Assembly (NCBI GenBank): GCA_037133915.1
Contig: JBAXND010000018.1
Coordinates: 17,464 to 81,463, forward strand
Length of the DNA: 64,000 nucleotides
Direction: 5' to 3'
Source of the DNA: Bacteroidota bacterium
Lineage (GTDB): Bacteria > Bacteroidota > Bacteroidia > Bacteroidales > CAIWKO01
In this document: positions 43,438-53,133 of the stretch, piece after piece
How positions within the stretch are numbered: the stretch's first letter is position 1
How the letters are laid out: each line of letters begins with the position of its first letter
Translations under genes and position numbers: made by a program
The notes under the pieces: model-generated
Seen by the model: the letters and a program-made list of their open reading frames with translations, nothing else
Databases searched by the model: none
What the model was told of the DNA's origin: nothing

Positions 43438-43938
43438 TCAGCTGCCTTGATTTTTCTCTTTTTCTTCTTTTTTTACTGAAGTTTTGGCGTATTCATTAAA
43501 GTGTTTCATACGCTCAAGGTAAGTGAGCTGATTTATGGAAGCAATAAGGAATATCAGTTCAATGCGACGGCCATTATCATGGAAATTCACATTATCGGCA
43601 AGCGAACGAATCAGAAAGATACCGGTACCTTCAGTGCCGGTGCTTTTAAAAATATCGGTAGGATCAGGAACTGCGCTGAAGTCAAAACCTGCGCCCTGAT
43701 CAATAACTTCAAAGCTAAGACCTGTTTCACGTGCTTCAAAATTGACAGTTACTGTTTTTGACGGGTTGTTGTTATTGCCGTGTATAATGGCATTTTCGAC
43801 AGCTTCCATAAGAGCCACGAGGATGTTTCCGAAATAGGTATTGTTGATGTTATAGTAGTCGCAGATATCTTCAACAAACCTTTCGATGGCGTGAATATTC
43901 TTTCTGTCGGACGGTATTGATATGGTTTCTTTTTTCAT
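43438..43938 (-). CDS. RsbW/SpoIIAB-like serine kinase or anti-sigma ATPase
   Basis: 166 residues. A single GHKL ATPase domain: EAVENAIIHGN (N-box, Glu46, Asn49), VIDQGAGFDF (G1 box) and GTEGTGIFLIRSLAD (G2). No HisKA domain is present, so it acts like RsbW/SpoIIAB (binding a sigma factor or phosphorylating a STAS-domain partner) or as part of a PP2C/STAS switch; no such partner is adjacent. The charged C-terminal tail (about 145-166) is not conserved. It is 11 bases from the DUF4175 gene and 7 from ybeY. Confidence 0.88.
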   Translation of the reverse strand: MKKETISIPSDRKNIHAIERFVEDICDYYNINNTYFGNILVALMEAVENAIIHGNNNNPSKTVTVNFEARETGLSFEVIDQGAGFDFSAVPDPTDIFKSTGTEGTGIFLIRSLADNVNFHDNGRRIELIFLIASINQLTYLERMKHFNEYAKTSVKKEEKEKNQGS

Positions 43939-43949
43939 AGAATTAGAAC

Positions 43950-46900
43950 TTACTCCCCAAAATTATAAAAATATTCATTCACTTTGTACTTATAGAAAGA
44001 TTTTAATGCCGGCGGAACCGTTTTTAAAAGTTCAAGTTCCTTCGTTTTTATACGGTTATACTCGAAAAATTGATTAGGGTTACTATAATCTTTATCTTTT
44101 GCTTGGTTCGATTCGCGTTTTTCATCCATTTCTCTCTCTTTCTCAGCCTTTTCCGACTCTAAAAGACGGGTTAAAATTTCTTGCTGGCGCTTCAATGTTT
44201 CATCTGAAATGGTCTTGTTTACGAGATCTGTTTCGGTTTGTTCCATTTTTTTCATCATTTCACCAATGCTTCCATCGTTTCCGTTTCCTTCTTTCTTAAG
44301 TTCTTCACCATATTGCTGAAGCATACGCCGAAGCGCTTCCTGCTGCGCGGCAAGTTTGGCAAGCTGTTCGCTCGTATTTTGGCCGCCATCAGCCTGTCCA
44401 GGTTTCTGACCGGGTTTTTTCCCGCTCTCCATCTGTTTTTTAAGGTCCTCCATCTGCTTATTAAGCTGATCCTGCATTTGTTTCATGGTAGCAGCCGAAG
44501 GTTTGTTGCCCGAGCCGGGTTTTTTGCATTTGCCTCCTTTCCCGGGTTTGCTTTTTGCTTGCTGTTGTTGCTGTTGCTGCTGCATTTGCTGAAGCGCTTC
44601 CGCCAAAAGCAGTGCAAGATTGTTCACGGAGGTCATCACATACTGCTGGGAGCCGGCTGCAGCTCCTGTGTTACGCGCCTGCAGTGCCGCGAGGGCTTTA
44701 TCAACATTATCGTTTATCAAATTTATTTCTTTGTTGATAAATGGCTTAATCATTGTTTGCCTCTTACTGAGTGCGAAAAGTGAATCTTCAATCATCTGTA
44801 AGTCATTTTCCAGATTTTTTTGCTTGTCCATGATGTCAACGTATTTGGGGTCGTTTACGTTGATTCCTTTGATGCGGCCAATCAGGTCTTCCTGTCTGAA
44901 GGAGACTTTGACGAGATTCTGCAAAATAGTACGCAGCGCATTAATGTCTTCTGACTGCTCCTCTCCCTGACTTGCCTCCTGCTCCTGCTGCATTTCGTCG
45001 GCAAGTTGTTTTTCCTTGTCTGCTGCATTTTGTTGCGATTCCGAGGCGCTTTTGCGTTTGTTTTTATCGAGGCTATTCTGTGATTTATTCAAATCGTCCT
45101 GAATAGAATTTTGTTTATCCTCGGTATTTTTAAGTGTTTTGGGTTCTTCCAGTTCGCTGTTCTTTTTCTGCAGGTCTTCCAGATCTTTTTTGATGTCGTC
45201 AAACTTTTTATTCAGGTCATCCTGTTTTTTCTGCAGGTCTTCTTTGTTATTTTTCTCGTCTTTGGTCTGTTCCGACAGGTTTTTCTGTTCCTCTGAGAGT
45301 TTATTCAGTTTATCAATAGTTTCAGAAAGCTTTTTATCGAATTCCAGTTGTTTGAACAATTCAAGGTTGCGGTCAAGCTCTTTTTTCATGTCTTCTGAAG
45401 ACATTTTCATCTTGTCCAGTACATCATTCACCTTGTTTTTATCCAGCTTATCCATCATGTCCTGAAGCTGTTTGAAGAGGTCCTTCATTTCGTCGGTCAT
45501 AACTTCATTGAACAGTTTTTCGAGCTCCTGTTGTTTTTGCTGAAGCTCGGGATCGCTCTGGTTGAATTGCTGTTCTTTGATGTTATTCTGCTGATTCATT
45601 TTTTTCAGATCCTCTACCCTGTTCTGCAGTTGCTGCTGACGGTCAAGAAGGTCTTGTATCTGTTTCTTTTCCTGCCATTCAAGACTTTTCTTTTCCAGCA
45701 ATTTTTTGTCAAGATCGTCGATTTGTTTTTGGAGCAGTTCGGTTTCTTTGATGGTTTGCTGCAACTCGTCTTTTATCTGGTCGTTGGTTTTTTCGGTTTC
45801 TTTTTCAATTTCGTCCTGTGTAGGCGCCTTGAAAGTCATTTTTTGTGAACGCGAAGCTTTTGGACCATTCACGCCGTCGTTGTCCCACACTTCAAAATAA
45901 TATTCTACTTCTTCACCGGGTTGTACTGAAAGAGTTGACAGGTCAAAGTAATAGTAGAATTCCTGACGGTTCATTCCCGGATTAATGGGTACAGTAAGGA
46001 ATTCTTCGGCTTTATCGGGATTTGTTTCTTTATCGCCACGATTTATTTTATACTTGAAATTCAGACGTGAAAAACCATAATCGTCTTTTATCATTCCTTT
46101 AAAATACAAGTGCTGCAGATACACCGAATCACGGAATTCATCGGCGTTTATAGACGGATATTCATCAGGCACAACATTTATTGTATATTGCAGTGAATCA
46201 GGGTTTTTGAAAAACTGGTTGAAGGTGGAAATGGAATATATTTGAGAAAGATATAAGGCCTGCGAAAAATTAAAATAATCAGGAGATTTGGGATCGAGGT
46301 TTACTATTTTATCCCGGAAACGGAAGGTGATTTTTTTGGTATCTTTCGTTTTTAAATTCCAGTTAATTACGGTGCCGTAAGGAACCACCAAATCGCCTGA
46401 ATTTTCAAGGGTTTCATCTTTTTTATTAAGATACTTCGGGTATTTCAGTTCCACTTCAAAGTTTAGCACCATTGGGCGCGGGATAACTCTGAGAGTGTAT
46501 TCTTTTGATTTAAATCCATCGGCGCTGAACCGGAACCGAACATCTTTCTGAAGATTTTTCAGCGTATAGTGGAAAAGCACGGTATTTTCCTTGTCGAGGC
46601 GGTATTCGTTCCCATTTAGTTCAATGAAAATATTTTCAGGAATATTGTCGCCGGTAAGTTTAAGATCAAGCCTGTAATCGTTTTGCTGGATAGCCTCGAG
46701 TTTGTTGTTTAGCAGCACGAACTGGAAAGGAGCGGGCTTTTCAAAAAAAGTGTTGTACCGTAACAATCTTCCTGAAGGTCCTGTAATGAGGCCGGGGGAA
46801 GCTATCAATAACACGAGTATGATGAGCATTGGCGGCAGAGCAAAACGAAGGTATTTTTTATTTTGCGAAATTTTTATCGCCGTTGTAAAAGGAACCGGCT

Positions 46901-47321
46901 TAATAAGAATAATCTTTTGATTGATGGCTGCTTCAATCAATGCGGCACCGTCAGGGTTTTCGCCGGATAATTTTTTTAATTGAAGTGTATTGAGCAGGCT
47001 GTCTTTAACTTCTGTAAAATATTTTCCGATAATCTCTGATGCCTGCTCGTGCGAGATTGTTTTCCCAATCCGGAAAAGTTTAAGCAGTGGAATTACGATT
47101 AGTTTCCCAAGAATTATTGCAGTTACAGAAACGTAGAGCCAGAAAATCACTGCTCTTACAATCGTGCCAAACCATGCAAAATATTCGAGCGTTGTGACGG
47201 CGATAAAAAACAGCAGCAGTGTGGAAAGCGTGTACAATACTCCTCTGACAAGCTGATTTCGGTAGTATTTCCGGATGAATTCATCCAGTTTGCTGATAAG
47301 AATGTTATAGTTATCGTTCAT
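43950..47321 (-). CDS. DUF4175 family membrane protein with extended coiled coil
   Basis: 1123 residues. Membrane helices at about 25-45, 50-75 and 150-175, then a beta-rich extracytoplasmic portion (about 180-510) and a very long Gln/Lys/Glu-rich coiled coil (about 510-880: repeated LQKQIDDLDKKLLEKK-type heptads). A polyglutamine/methionine run (QQMQQQQQQQQ) and a Gly/Lys/Pro-rich segment come before a second helical zone that ends near FYKYKVNEYFYNFGE. The layout is that of the Bacteroidota DUF4175 family; its function is unknown, and structural support of the envelope is plausible. It is the first gene of the operon running into ybeY. Confidence 0.88.
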   Translation of the reverse strand: MNDNYNILISKLDEFIRKYYRNQLVRGVLYTLSTLLLFFIAVTTLEYFAWFGTIVRAVIFWLYVSVTAIILGKLIVIPLLKLFRIGKTISHEQASEIIGKYFTEVKDSLLNTLQLKKLSGENPDGAALIEAAINQKIILIKPVPFTTAIKISQNKKYLRFALPPMLIILVLLIASPGLITGPSGRLLRYNTFFEKPAPFQFVLLNNKLEAIQQNDYRLDLKLTGDNIPENIFIELNGNEYRLDKENTVLFHYTLKNLQKDVRFRFSADGFKSKEYTLRVIPRPMVLNFEVELKYPKYLNKKDETLENSGDLVVPYGTVINWNLKTKDTKKITFRFRDKIVNLDPKSPDYFNFSQALYLSQIYSISTFNQFFKNPDSLQYTINVVPDEYPSINADEFRDSVYLQHLYFKGMIKDDYGFSRLNFKYKINRGDKETNPDKAEEFLTVPINPGMNRQEFYYYFDLSTLSVQPGEEVEYYFEVWDNDGVNGPKASRSQKMTFKAPTQDEIEKETEKTNDQIKDELQQTIKETELLQKQIDDLDKKLLEKKSLEWQEKKQIQDLLDRQQQLQNRVEDLKKMNQQNNIKEQQFNQSDPELQQKQQELEKLFNEVMTDEMKDLFKQLQDMMDKLDKNKVNDVLDKMKMSSEDMKKELDRNLELFKQLEFDKKLSETIDKLNKLSEEQKNLSEQTKDEKNNKEDLQKKQDDLNKKFDDIKKDLEDLQKKNSELEEPKTLKNTEDKQNSIQDDLNKSQNSLDKNKRKSASESQQNAADKEKQLADEMQQEQEASQGEEQSEDINALRTILQNLVKVSFRQEDLIGRIKGINVNDPKYVDIMDKQKNLENDLQMIEDSLFALSKRQTMIKPFINKEINLINDNVDKALAALQARNTGAAAGSQQYVMTSVNNLALLLAEALQQMQQQQQQQQAKSKPGKGGKCKKPGSGNKPSAATMKQMQDQLNKQMEDLKKQMESGKKPGQKPGQADGGQNTSEQLAKLAAQQEALRRMLQQYGEELKKEGNGNDGSIGEMMKKMEQTETDLVNKTISDETLKRQQEILTRLLESEKAEKEREMDEKRESNQAKDKDYSNPNQFFEYNRIKTKELELLKTVPPALKSFYKYKVNEYFYNFGE

Positions 47322-47477
47322 TTATTAGAATACCTGAGAGTAAAAACGCAAAAATGAGTAAAAAATTACCTGCTTTCCACAATGGTTTACGGCATTTTTC
47401 AACAAAAGTTTTTTAGCAACCCGGTTTTATGCGTGAAATAATCGGTTCAATAATGGGCGACACGTCAAAAAAACTGC

Positions 47478-47486
47478 TAAGTTTGC
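47478..47486 (+). promoter_or_regulatory. -7 element of the M1 peptidase gene
   Basis: TAAGTTTGC, the TAnnTTTG motif with the extra C, 62 nt before the ATG at 47549. No clear -33. Confidence 0.5.
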
Positions 47487-47548
47487 CATACTGCAAAGGT
47501 ACGAAATACCCTTGCGCCATCTTTCATTATGTCTTAATAAAATAAATC

Positions 47549-49501
47549 ATGAAAAAGTCACTTATTTGTTTCAGTTTTTGTCTGCTTGCCATGGTAAGCT
47601 TTTGCCAGAAAAATCCAAATGCATCTCTTGACGGTAAATGCAACAGGTCGGCCTCATTTAGTAAACATCAGAACCTTGAACTCAGGCAGGGCGGATTGAT
47701 GGATAAGTATGATGTGAAATTTTATTTTCTTGACATAGACATGGAGCGTACCGACACCTACGTTTCGGGTAATGCAACTACGGTAGCTGTGGTTACAGCT
47801 GCGCAGCTGGATACGTTGCAGCTTGAACTGATAGCCTCCTTGAGTGTTGATTCGGTTTTTGTGAACGGCATTCAGCGCCCTTTTCTGCACAATAATGATT
47901 TCATTTTAATTCTGCTTCCAGCCCCCGTTATGAGCGGAACAACGGTATCGATGAAGGTTTGGTATCATGGCGATCCGCAGGTAGGCGGAAATTTTTTCTC
48001 CGGTATTTCCAATGATTTTTCACCCTCATGGGGGAATCAGGTTACCTGGACATTATCAGAACCTTTCAATGCGTATCAGTGGTGGCCGTGTAAACAATCG
48101 CTTACAGATAAAGCAGATTCGGCATGGATTTTTATTACCACAGCGAATACCAACAAGGCAGGCTCAGAAGGCATTCTGACTGGTATTACGAATATGGGTG
48201 GCAGTAAATCGAGGTACGAATGGAAAACAAAATATCCGATTGATTATTATCTGATTTCAGGTGCGGTTGCACAGTACGTTGATTACAGCATCTACGCGCA
48301 TCCGGCAGGCATGACAGATTCAGTTCTTATCCAGAATTACATTTATAATAATCCGGCTACGCTGGCATACTTCAAACATGAAATAGACACGACGGCCCGC
48401 TTTCTGGAATTATATTCTGAGCTGTTTGGAATGTACCCATTTACGAATGAAAAATACGGGCATTGCCTGGCACCCATGGGCGGAGGTATGGAGCACCAAA
48501 CCATGACCACACAAAGTAGTTTTAGTTTTTACTTGACCTGCCATGAGCTTTCGCATCAGTGGTTCGGCGATAAAGTTACCTGTGAAACATGGAGTGATAT
48601 CTGGGTGAATGAAGGTTTTGCTTCGTATGCCGAGTATTTGGCCGCGCAGTATATGGTAAGCTACAGCGAGGCGCAGTCGCATATGCTTGATGTACACAAC
48701 AACGTAATGAGCCAGTCGGGCGGAAGTGTTTATGTACCACCTGCTGAAACGGGTGACGAAAACAGAATTTTTGACGGACGACTTACGTATGACAAGGGCT
48801 CAGCGATTATTCATACGCTGCGTTTTGAACTTCAGGATGATTCGGTTTTCTTTGATATTCTGAAAAATTACATCAGCCAATATGGCGACAGTGTGGCAAC
48901 CGGTCTTGATTTTAAGGGTGTTGTAGAGAATACGTCAGGTATGAATTTCGATGATTTTTTTAATCAGTGGTATTTTGGTGAAGGTTATCCCATTTTTGAT
49001 ATTTTCTGGACTCAGTCTAACGATACCGTTTATATGACATCCACTCAAACTACCTCATCCACGACTCCGCTTTTCAAAATGCTGATGCAATACCGGTTTA
49101 CATTTGCCGGGGGCGATACAAACATTTTTGTGAGGCAAACCACCAATATTGACGATTATAAAATTCCATGCAAAAAACACATTACCGGCATTACAGTTGA
49201 TCCTGAGAACTGGGTGCTGAACGGTCCGGGAAGTGTTGTCATGTCTACGGGTGATTTGGCAGAGAACGCTGTTGCATTTAATTGTTTCCCCAACCCTTGT
49301 AAAGATTATATGGATGTGAGTTTTATAAGTAATGGTCTTGCTAAAAATATTGCGGTTTTTGATCTGGCAGGTCGTTGTGTATCGCAAAACACCATGGTAA
49401 ACGGAGGGCGTATCAATACCTCAGGATTGGCGTCAGGCGTTTATTTCATTAATGTTACTGAAGGTTACAAAACAAGCAGACTGAAATTTACGAAGTTGTA
49501 A
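47549..49501 (+). CDS. M1 family metallopeptidase with T9SS sorting domain
   Basis: 650 residues. Signal peptide 1-19 (...MVSFCQ). The N-terminal beta domain (about 45-240) is that of the leukotriene-A4-hydrolase/aminopeptidase N family. The exopeptidase loop is GGGMEHQ (about 310), and the zinc site is HELSHQ...NE with His332, His336 and Glu355 in HExxH-x18-E. The C-terminal ~75 residues (FPNPCKDYMDVSF...LASGVYFINVTEGYKTSRLKFTKL) are a type A sorting domain for type IX secretion. The protein should therefore be surface-attached or released and trim peptides outside the cell. It has its own promoter and no obvious co-transcribed partner. Confidence 0.93.
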   Translation: MKKSLICFSFCLLAMVSFCQKNPNASLDGKCNRSASFSKHQNLELRQGGLMDKYDVKFYFLDIDMERTDTYVSGNATTVAVVTAAQLDTLQLELIASLSVDSVFVNGIQRPFLHNNDFILILLPAPVMSGTTVSMKVWYHGDPQVGGNFFSGISNDFSPSWGNQVTWTLSEPFNAYQWWPCKQSLTDKADSAWIFITTANTNKAGSEGILTGITNMGGSKSRYEWKTKYPIDYYLISGAVAQYVDYSIYAHPAGMTDSVLIQNYIYNNPATLAYFKHEIDTTARFLELYSELFGMYPFTNEKYGHCLAPMGGGMEHQTMTTQSSFSFYLTCHELSHQWFGDKVTCETWSDIWVNEGFASYAEYLAAQYMVSYSEAQSHMLDVHNNVMSQSGGSVYVPPAETGDENRIFDGRLTYDKGSAIIHTLRFELQDDSVFFDILKNYISQYGDSVATGLDFKGVVENTSGMNFDDFFNQWYFGEGYPIFDIFWTQSNDTVYMTSTQTTSSTTPLFKMLMQYRFTFAGGDTNIFVRQTTNIDDYKIPCKKHITGITVDPENWVLNGPGSVVMSTGDLAENAVAFNCFPNPCKDYMDVSFISNGLAKNIAVFDLAGRCVSQNTMVNGGRINTSGLASGVYFINVTEGYKTSRLKFTKL

Positions 49502-49729
49502 CAACTTCAATTAATCTTTGAACGTCAGGCGTTTTAACGTGTAACTCTGTTTCCCGGTTTATTTTTGAGCCATTGCAATTATTGCAAATGGATTCATCGT
49601 GTATTCCCTAAGTATTGTTATCAAAGCGATGTGTAAAGCATTTACTTATTATTCTTTGTTGATAACATTTAAACGATATGATTCTTAATGCGATACCTTG
49701 TGTATATTCCATTGTTGTAAAAATAGGTA
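49502..49729 (+). other. Intergenic part of the SusC upstream region
   Basis: The whole 49502-49816 gap is gene-free. It contains an inverted repeat GTTATCAAAG (49617-49626) and CTTTG-T-TGATAAC (49654-49666) that can form a hairpin with one bulge, possibly a regulator site or the end of the previous transcript. No terminator with a T run was seen after the M1 gene. Confidence 0.45.
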
Positions 49730-49760
49730 TTGACTTCGCTTTAAAATTGATGTAAGTTTA
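49730..49760 (+). promoter_or_regulatory. Promoter of the SusC/SusD operon
   Basis: TTG (49730-49732), 20 nt, TAAGTTTA (49753-49760): a good -33/-7 pair except for the final A. The ATG is 56 nt downstream. Confidence 0.55.
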
Positions 49761-49816
49761 CGGTGGAATGAGAATTTTCCCTAAACAAATCATATCCCTA
49801 ACCAAAATCAAATCGT

Positions 49817-52800
49817 ATGAGAAAATTTACTCTGATGATTGTAATCTTGCTATTCGCAGGTTTACAGCTAGTGCTTGCACAGCAAAAAACGATTTCCGGT
49901 AAAGTTACCAGCAAGGAGGATGGAACCACGCTGCCGGGAGTAACCGTAATGGTAAAAGGAACCACCATAGGAACGGTTACCGACATTAACGGAAAGTACA
50001 CCCTCACTATTCCTGTAAAGACAACAACACTCGTGTTTTCTTTTGTTGGAATGAAAACGCAGGAGGTTGCTACCTCAGAAGCAAACTCGTATGATGTAAT
50101 TCTTGAAAGCGACGTGATGAACATTGAAGGTGTTGTTGTGACTGCAATAGGCATCTCGCGCGAGACCAAGGCACTTGGTTATTCGGTGCAGTCGGTGGGT
50201 TCAGACCAGCTCGAGAAATCGAATAATACCAATGTGTTCAACGACCTCAATGGAAAAGTGGCCGGTGTTAATGTTACCAGCGGTTCAGGTGCTGCAGGCG
50301 GTGCCACCTATTTCACTATTCGTGGCGCCCAATCACTCGGTGGAGATAACCAGCCATTAGTGGTTGTTGACGGCGTTCCTATTGATAATTCGCAGTATTA
50401 TTCGGGCAATCCCGATGCCGGAAGTAATAATCTTACCGAAGGAGTCGCATACTCGAATCGTGGCATAGACATCAATCCCGACGATATTGCTTCAGTAACT
50501 GTTCTGAAAGGCGGTGCTGCAACGGCTCTGTATGGACTTCGGGCAGCAAATGGCGTTGTGATAATTACCACTAAAAAAGGCGAAACGGCAAAAACAGGAA
50601 ACAACTATGCTGTTAGTTTTTCAACATCGATTTCCATTGATAAAGTTAACAAGCTGCCTGAAATGCAGAATAAATGGGGGCAAGGTATAAATGGAAAATG
50701 GAAGGGTCCGGAAACGGCGAACCGTAATTCATGGGGACCACGCCTCGACACGTGTTCGTATTCCGACGGACCGCTTTCTGCGGCGCAGGATCCCTATGGT
50801 CTCGGTTATTATAACTGGGATAAAAACGGCCTGATAGTCAGTAAAAATGACCCGACAGCCAATGGTAAGGAAGTTAAAACATACGATAACCTCAATAATT
50901 TTTTCAAAACGGGTTATACTTACAACAACGCACTGAATATTTCAGGCGGAAATCCGGGCGCCACATATTATCTGTCGCTTTCAAACAATCATTCGGACGG
51001 GATTGTTCCGAACAACACTTTTGACAGGACGACTGTTAAAATTGCCGGAGAGACCAAGCTTTCTTCAAAATTTGTGACATCTGGAAGTGTGAATTATATT
51101 AAATCCGGCGGTAACAGGCTGCAGCAGGGATCAAACCTGTCGGGTGTTATGCTTGGTTTGCTGAGGACACCGGCCACGTTTGACAACGCTAATGGCTATG
51201 ATGATCCAGTTGGTACAAAAGACGCGTATATGTTCCCCGACGGACAGCAACGCAGCTTCAGGGGTTATGGCATCTATGACAATCCTTACTGGACTGTGAA
51301 TATGAATAAATTTAAAGATGATGTGAACCGTATGCTGGGGAACTTCCAGATTACATATCTTCCTGTTAAATGGCTCAATATAACATATCGTCTTGGCAAT
51401 GACTTTTATTCGGACAGGCGGAAAGCATATTATGCCATTAATTCCTCGCAGTATTCAGCCGGCCAGGTTTTCGAAGACCAGCATTTTAACCGTGATATCA
51501 ACAGCGACCTTATCGCAACGGTTAAACAAGACATTACTAAAGACATAAAAGTGGATGCAACCATCGGACAAAACCTTTTCCAATCGTATCATCAGCAGGT
51601 TTATGTTGAAGGAAACCAGCTTGCACAGCCCGAATTCTACCAGTTATCCAATGCGTCTTCGATAATTTCACGTGAACGCCAGGATAAGAAAAGGACCTCT
51701 GCTATTTATGCTGATTTGGGCATTTCATACCAAAGCCTGCTCTTCCTGAATGTAACCGGAAGAAACGAGTGGTCAACCACGCTTCCTGCAGATAAGAATT
51801 CATTCTTCTTCCCCTCTGCAAGTCTTGGTTTTGTGTTCACTGAAATTGGAGGGCTCAAAGAAAACAAAGTGCTTCCATTCGGTAAACTTCGTGTTTCATA
51901 CGCCGTTATTGCAAACGATGCGTCAATCTATGGCACGTACAACTATTTCGCACCAACAGCATATGGCGATGGATGGACAAGTGGTATTTCTTTTCCTTTT
52001 GCAGGATATACCGGATATATGGACGACAACGGACTGGGCAACACCGGACTGAAGCCGGAGAAAATGAAGTCTCTGGAGCTGGGTTGCGACTTAAGGTTCC
52101 TGAACAACAGGATTGGTCTTGACTTTACCTGGTATAACAATCATAACACAGATCTAATCCTCTGGGTGCCTCTAGCCGGTTCTTCTGGTTATACTGATAA
52201 ACTGATGAATGCAGGAGAAATGAAGAATACGGGTGTGGAGATTATGGGAACCATCGTTCCGGTTAAGACAAAGAAATTTGACTGGACCATTGTTGTGAAT
52301 TTCACCAAAAACAAGAATGAGGTTGTAAAACTTGCCGATGGAGTTGAAAATGTTGGTCTGGGTGGTTTTACAGGTGCCGAGATTCGCGCAGTAGTTGGTA
52401 AACCCTATGGTTCAATTTTCGGAACTACATGGGTAAAAGACGGCAATGGAAACGTTGTTATCAATGATGATCCTACAGATCCCAATTATGGATATCCCAT
52501 TATGAGCGACAAAGAAGATTTCCTCGGAACGGTAATGCCAGACTGGACCATGGGTATCACTAATACCGTTACCTATTCTGGTGTATCATTATCATTTTTG
52601 CTTGATATCAAAAAAGGTGGTATGATGTGGAATGGTACTAAAGGGATTATGTATGCGCTCGGAACACATAAGGATACTGAAGACCGTGAAACCAAAGATT
52701 ACGTATTTGACGGCGTACTCGGACATCTGGATTCAGATGGAAATCTTGTAAGCAACAACGGTTTTGCAACAAACGGACTGCAAGTGGCCAAAGACCAGAG

Positions 52801-53101
52801 CTGGTATAATGGCCTTGGTGGAGGCTTTGGAGGACCATCAGGACAGTTTGTTGAAAAAGCCAATTGGGTTCGTCTACGGGAAGTGAGCCTTTCATATAAT
52901 CTGAATTCAAAATGGTTCCGTAAATGCTTTATTAAAGGCATGGATGTTTATTTCACCGGACGGAACCTGTTACTCTGGACTCCTTACACCGGTATCGATC
53001 CGGAAACCAACCTTTACGGGGCCGACAATGCTCAAGGTATTGATTATTTCAATATGCCCAATACCAAGACTTACACCTTTGGCCTGAAAGTTAATATCTA
53101 A
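49817..53101 (+). CDS. SusC/RagA-family TonB-dependent outer membrane transporter
   Basis: 1094 residues. Signal peptide 1-21 (...QLVLAQ). A CarboxypepD-reg-like domain (about 23-105: ISGKVTSKEDGTTLPGVTVMVKGT) precedes a plug domain (about 115-235: AGVNVTSGSGAAGGATYFTIRGAQS, PLVVVDGVPIDN, VTVLKGGAATALYGLRAANGVVIITTKKG). The beta barrel extends to the C-terminal KTYTFGLKVNI. It imports a glycan, peptide or other ligand together with the downstream SusD-like lipoprotein, energised by TonB. The ligand cannot be inferred because no glycoside hydrolases flank the pair. Confidence 0.96.
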   Translation: MRKFTLMIVILLFAGLQLVLAQQKTISGKVTSKEDGTTLPGVTVMVKGTTIGTVTDINGKYTLTIPVKTTTLVFSFVGMKTQEVATSEANSYDVILESDVMNIEGVVVTAIGISRETKALGYSVQSVGSDQLEKSNNTNVFNDLNGKVAGVNVTSGSGAAGGATYFTIRGAQSLGGDNQPLVVVDGVPIDNSQYYSGNPDAGSNNLTEGVAYSNRGIDINPDDIASVTVLKGGAATALYGLRAANGVVIITTKKGETAKTGNNYAVSFSTSISIDKVNKLPEMQNKWGQGINGKWKGPETANRNSWGPRLDTCSYSDGPLSAAQDPYGLGYYNWDKNGLIVSKNDPTANGKEVKTYDNLNNFFKTGYTYNNALNISGGNPGATYYLSLSNNHSDGIVPNNTFDRTTVKIAGETKLSSKFVTSGSVNYIKSGGNRLQQGSNLSGVMLGLLRTPATFDNANGYDDPVGTKDAYMFPDGQQRSFRGYGIYDNPYWTVNMNKFKDDVNRMLGNFQITYLPVKWLNITYRLGNDFYSDRRKAYYAINSSQYSAGQVFEDQHFNRDINSDLIATVKQDITKDIKVDATIGQNLFQSYHQQVYVEGNQLAQPEFYQLSNASSIISRERQDKKRTSAIYADLGISYQSLLFLNVTGRNEWSTTLPADKNSFFFPSASLGFVFTEIGGLKENKVLPFGKLRVSYAVIANDASIYGTYNYFAPTAYGDGWTSGISFPFAGYTGYMDDNGLGNTGLKPEKMKSLELGCDLRFLNNRIGLDFTWYNNHNTDLILWVPLAGSSGYTDKLMNAGEMKNTGVEIMGTIVPVKTKKFDWTIVVNFTKNKNEVVKLADGVENVGLGGFTGAEIRAVVGKPYGSIFGTTWVKDGNGNVVINDDPTDPNYGYPIMSDKEDFLGTVMPDWTMGITNTVTYSGVSLSFLLDIKKGGMMWNGTKGIMYALGTHKDTEDRETKDYVFDGVLGHLDSDGNLVSNNGFATNGLQVAKDQSWYNGLGGGFGGPSGQFVEKANWVRLREVSLSYNLNSKWFRKCFIKGMDVYFTGRNLLLWTPYTGIDPETNLYGADNAQGIDYFNMPNTKTYTFGLKVNI

Positions 53102-53133
53102 GAAAAATTGTTAAACCGTAAAACAGACACGAT

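Noticed and set aside
43723..43738. Third parS site (TGTTTCACGTGCTTCA)
   Set aside because: Three mismatches destroy the right half-site and it lies inside a coding region; a weak half-site at best. Similar partial matches at 35021, 43314 and 51664 have five or more mismatches.
45111..45900. Plus-strand Phe/Leu/Ser-rich reading frames
   Set aside because: They are the antisense of the Lys/Glu/Gln-rich coiled coil of the DUF4175 gene and have no start context.
49617..49666. DnaA-box-like or terminator element before SusC
   Set aside because: The GTTATCAA/TTGATAAC repeat has neither the DnaA-box sequence nor a T run; left as an undefined inverted repeat.
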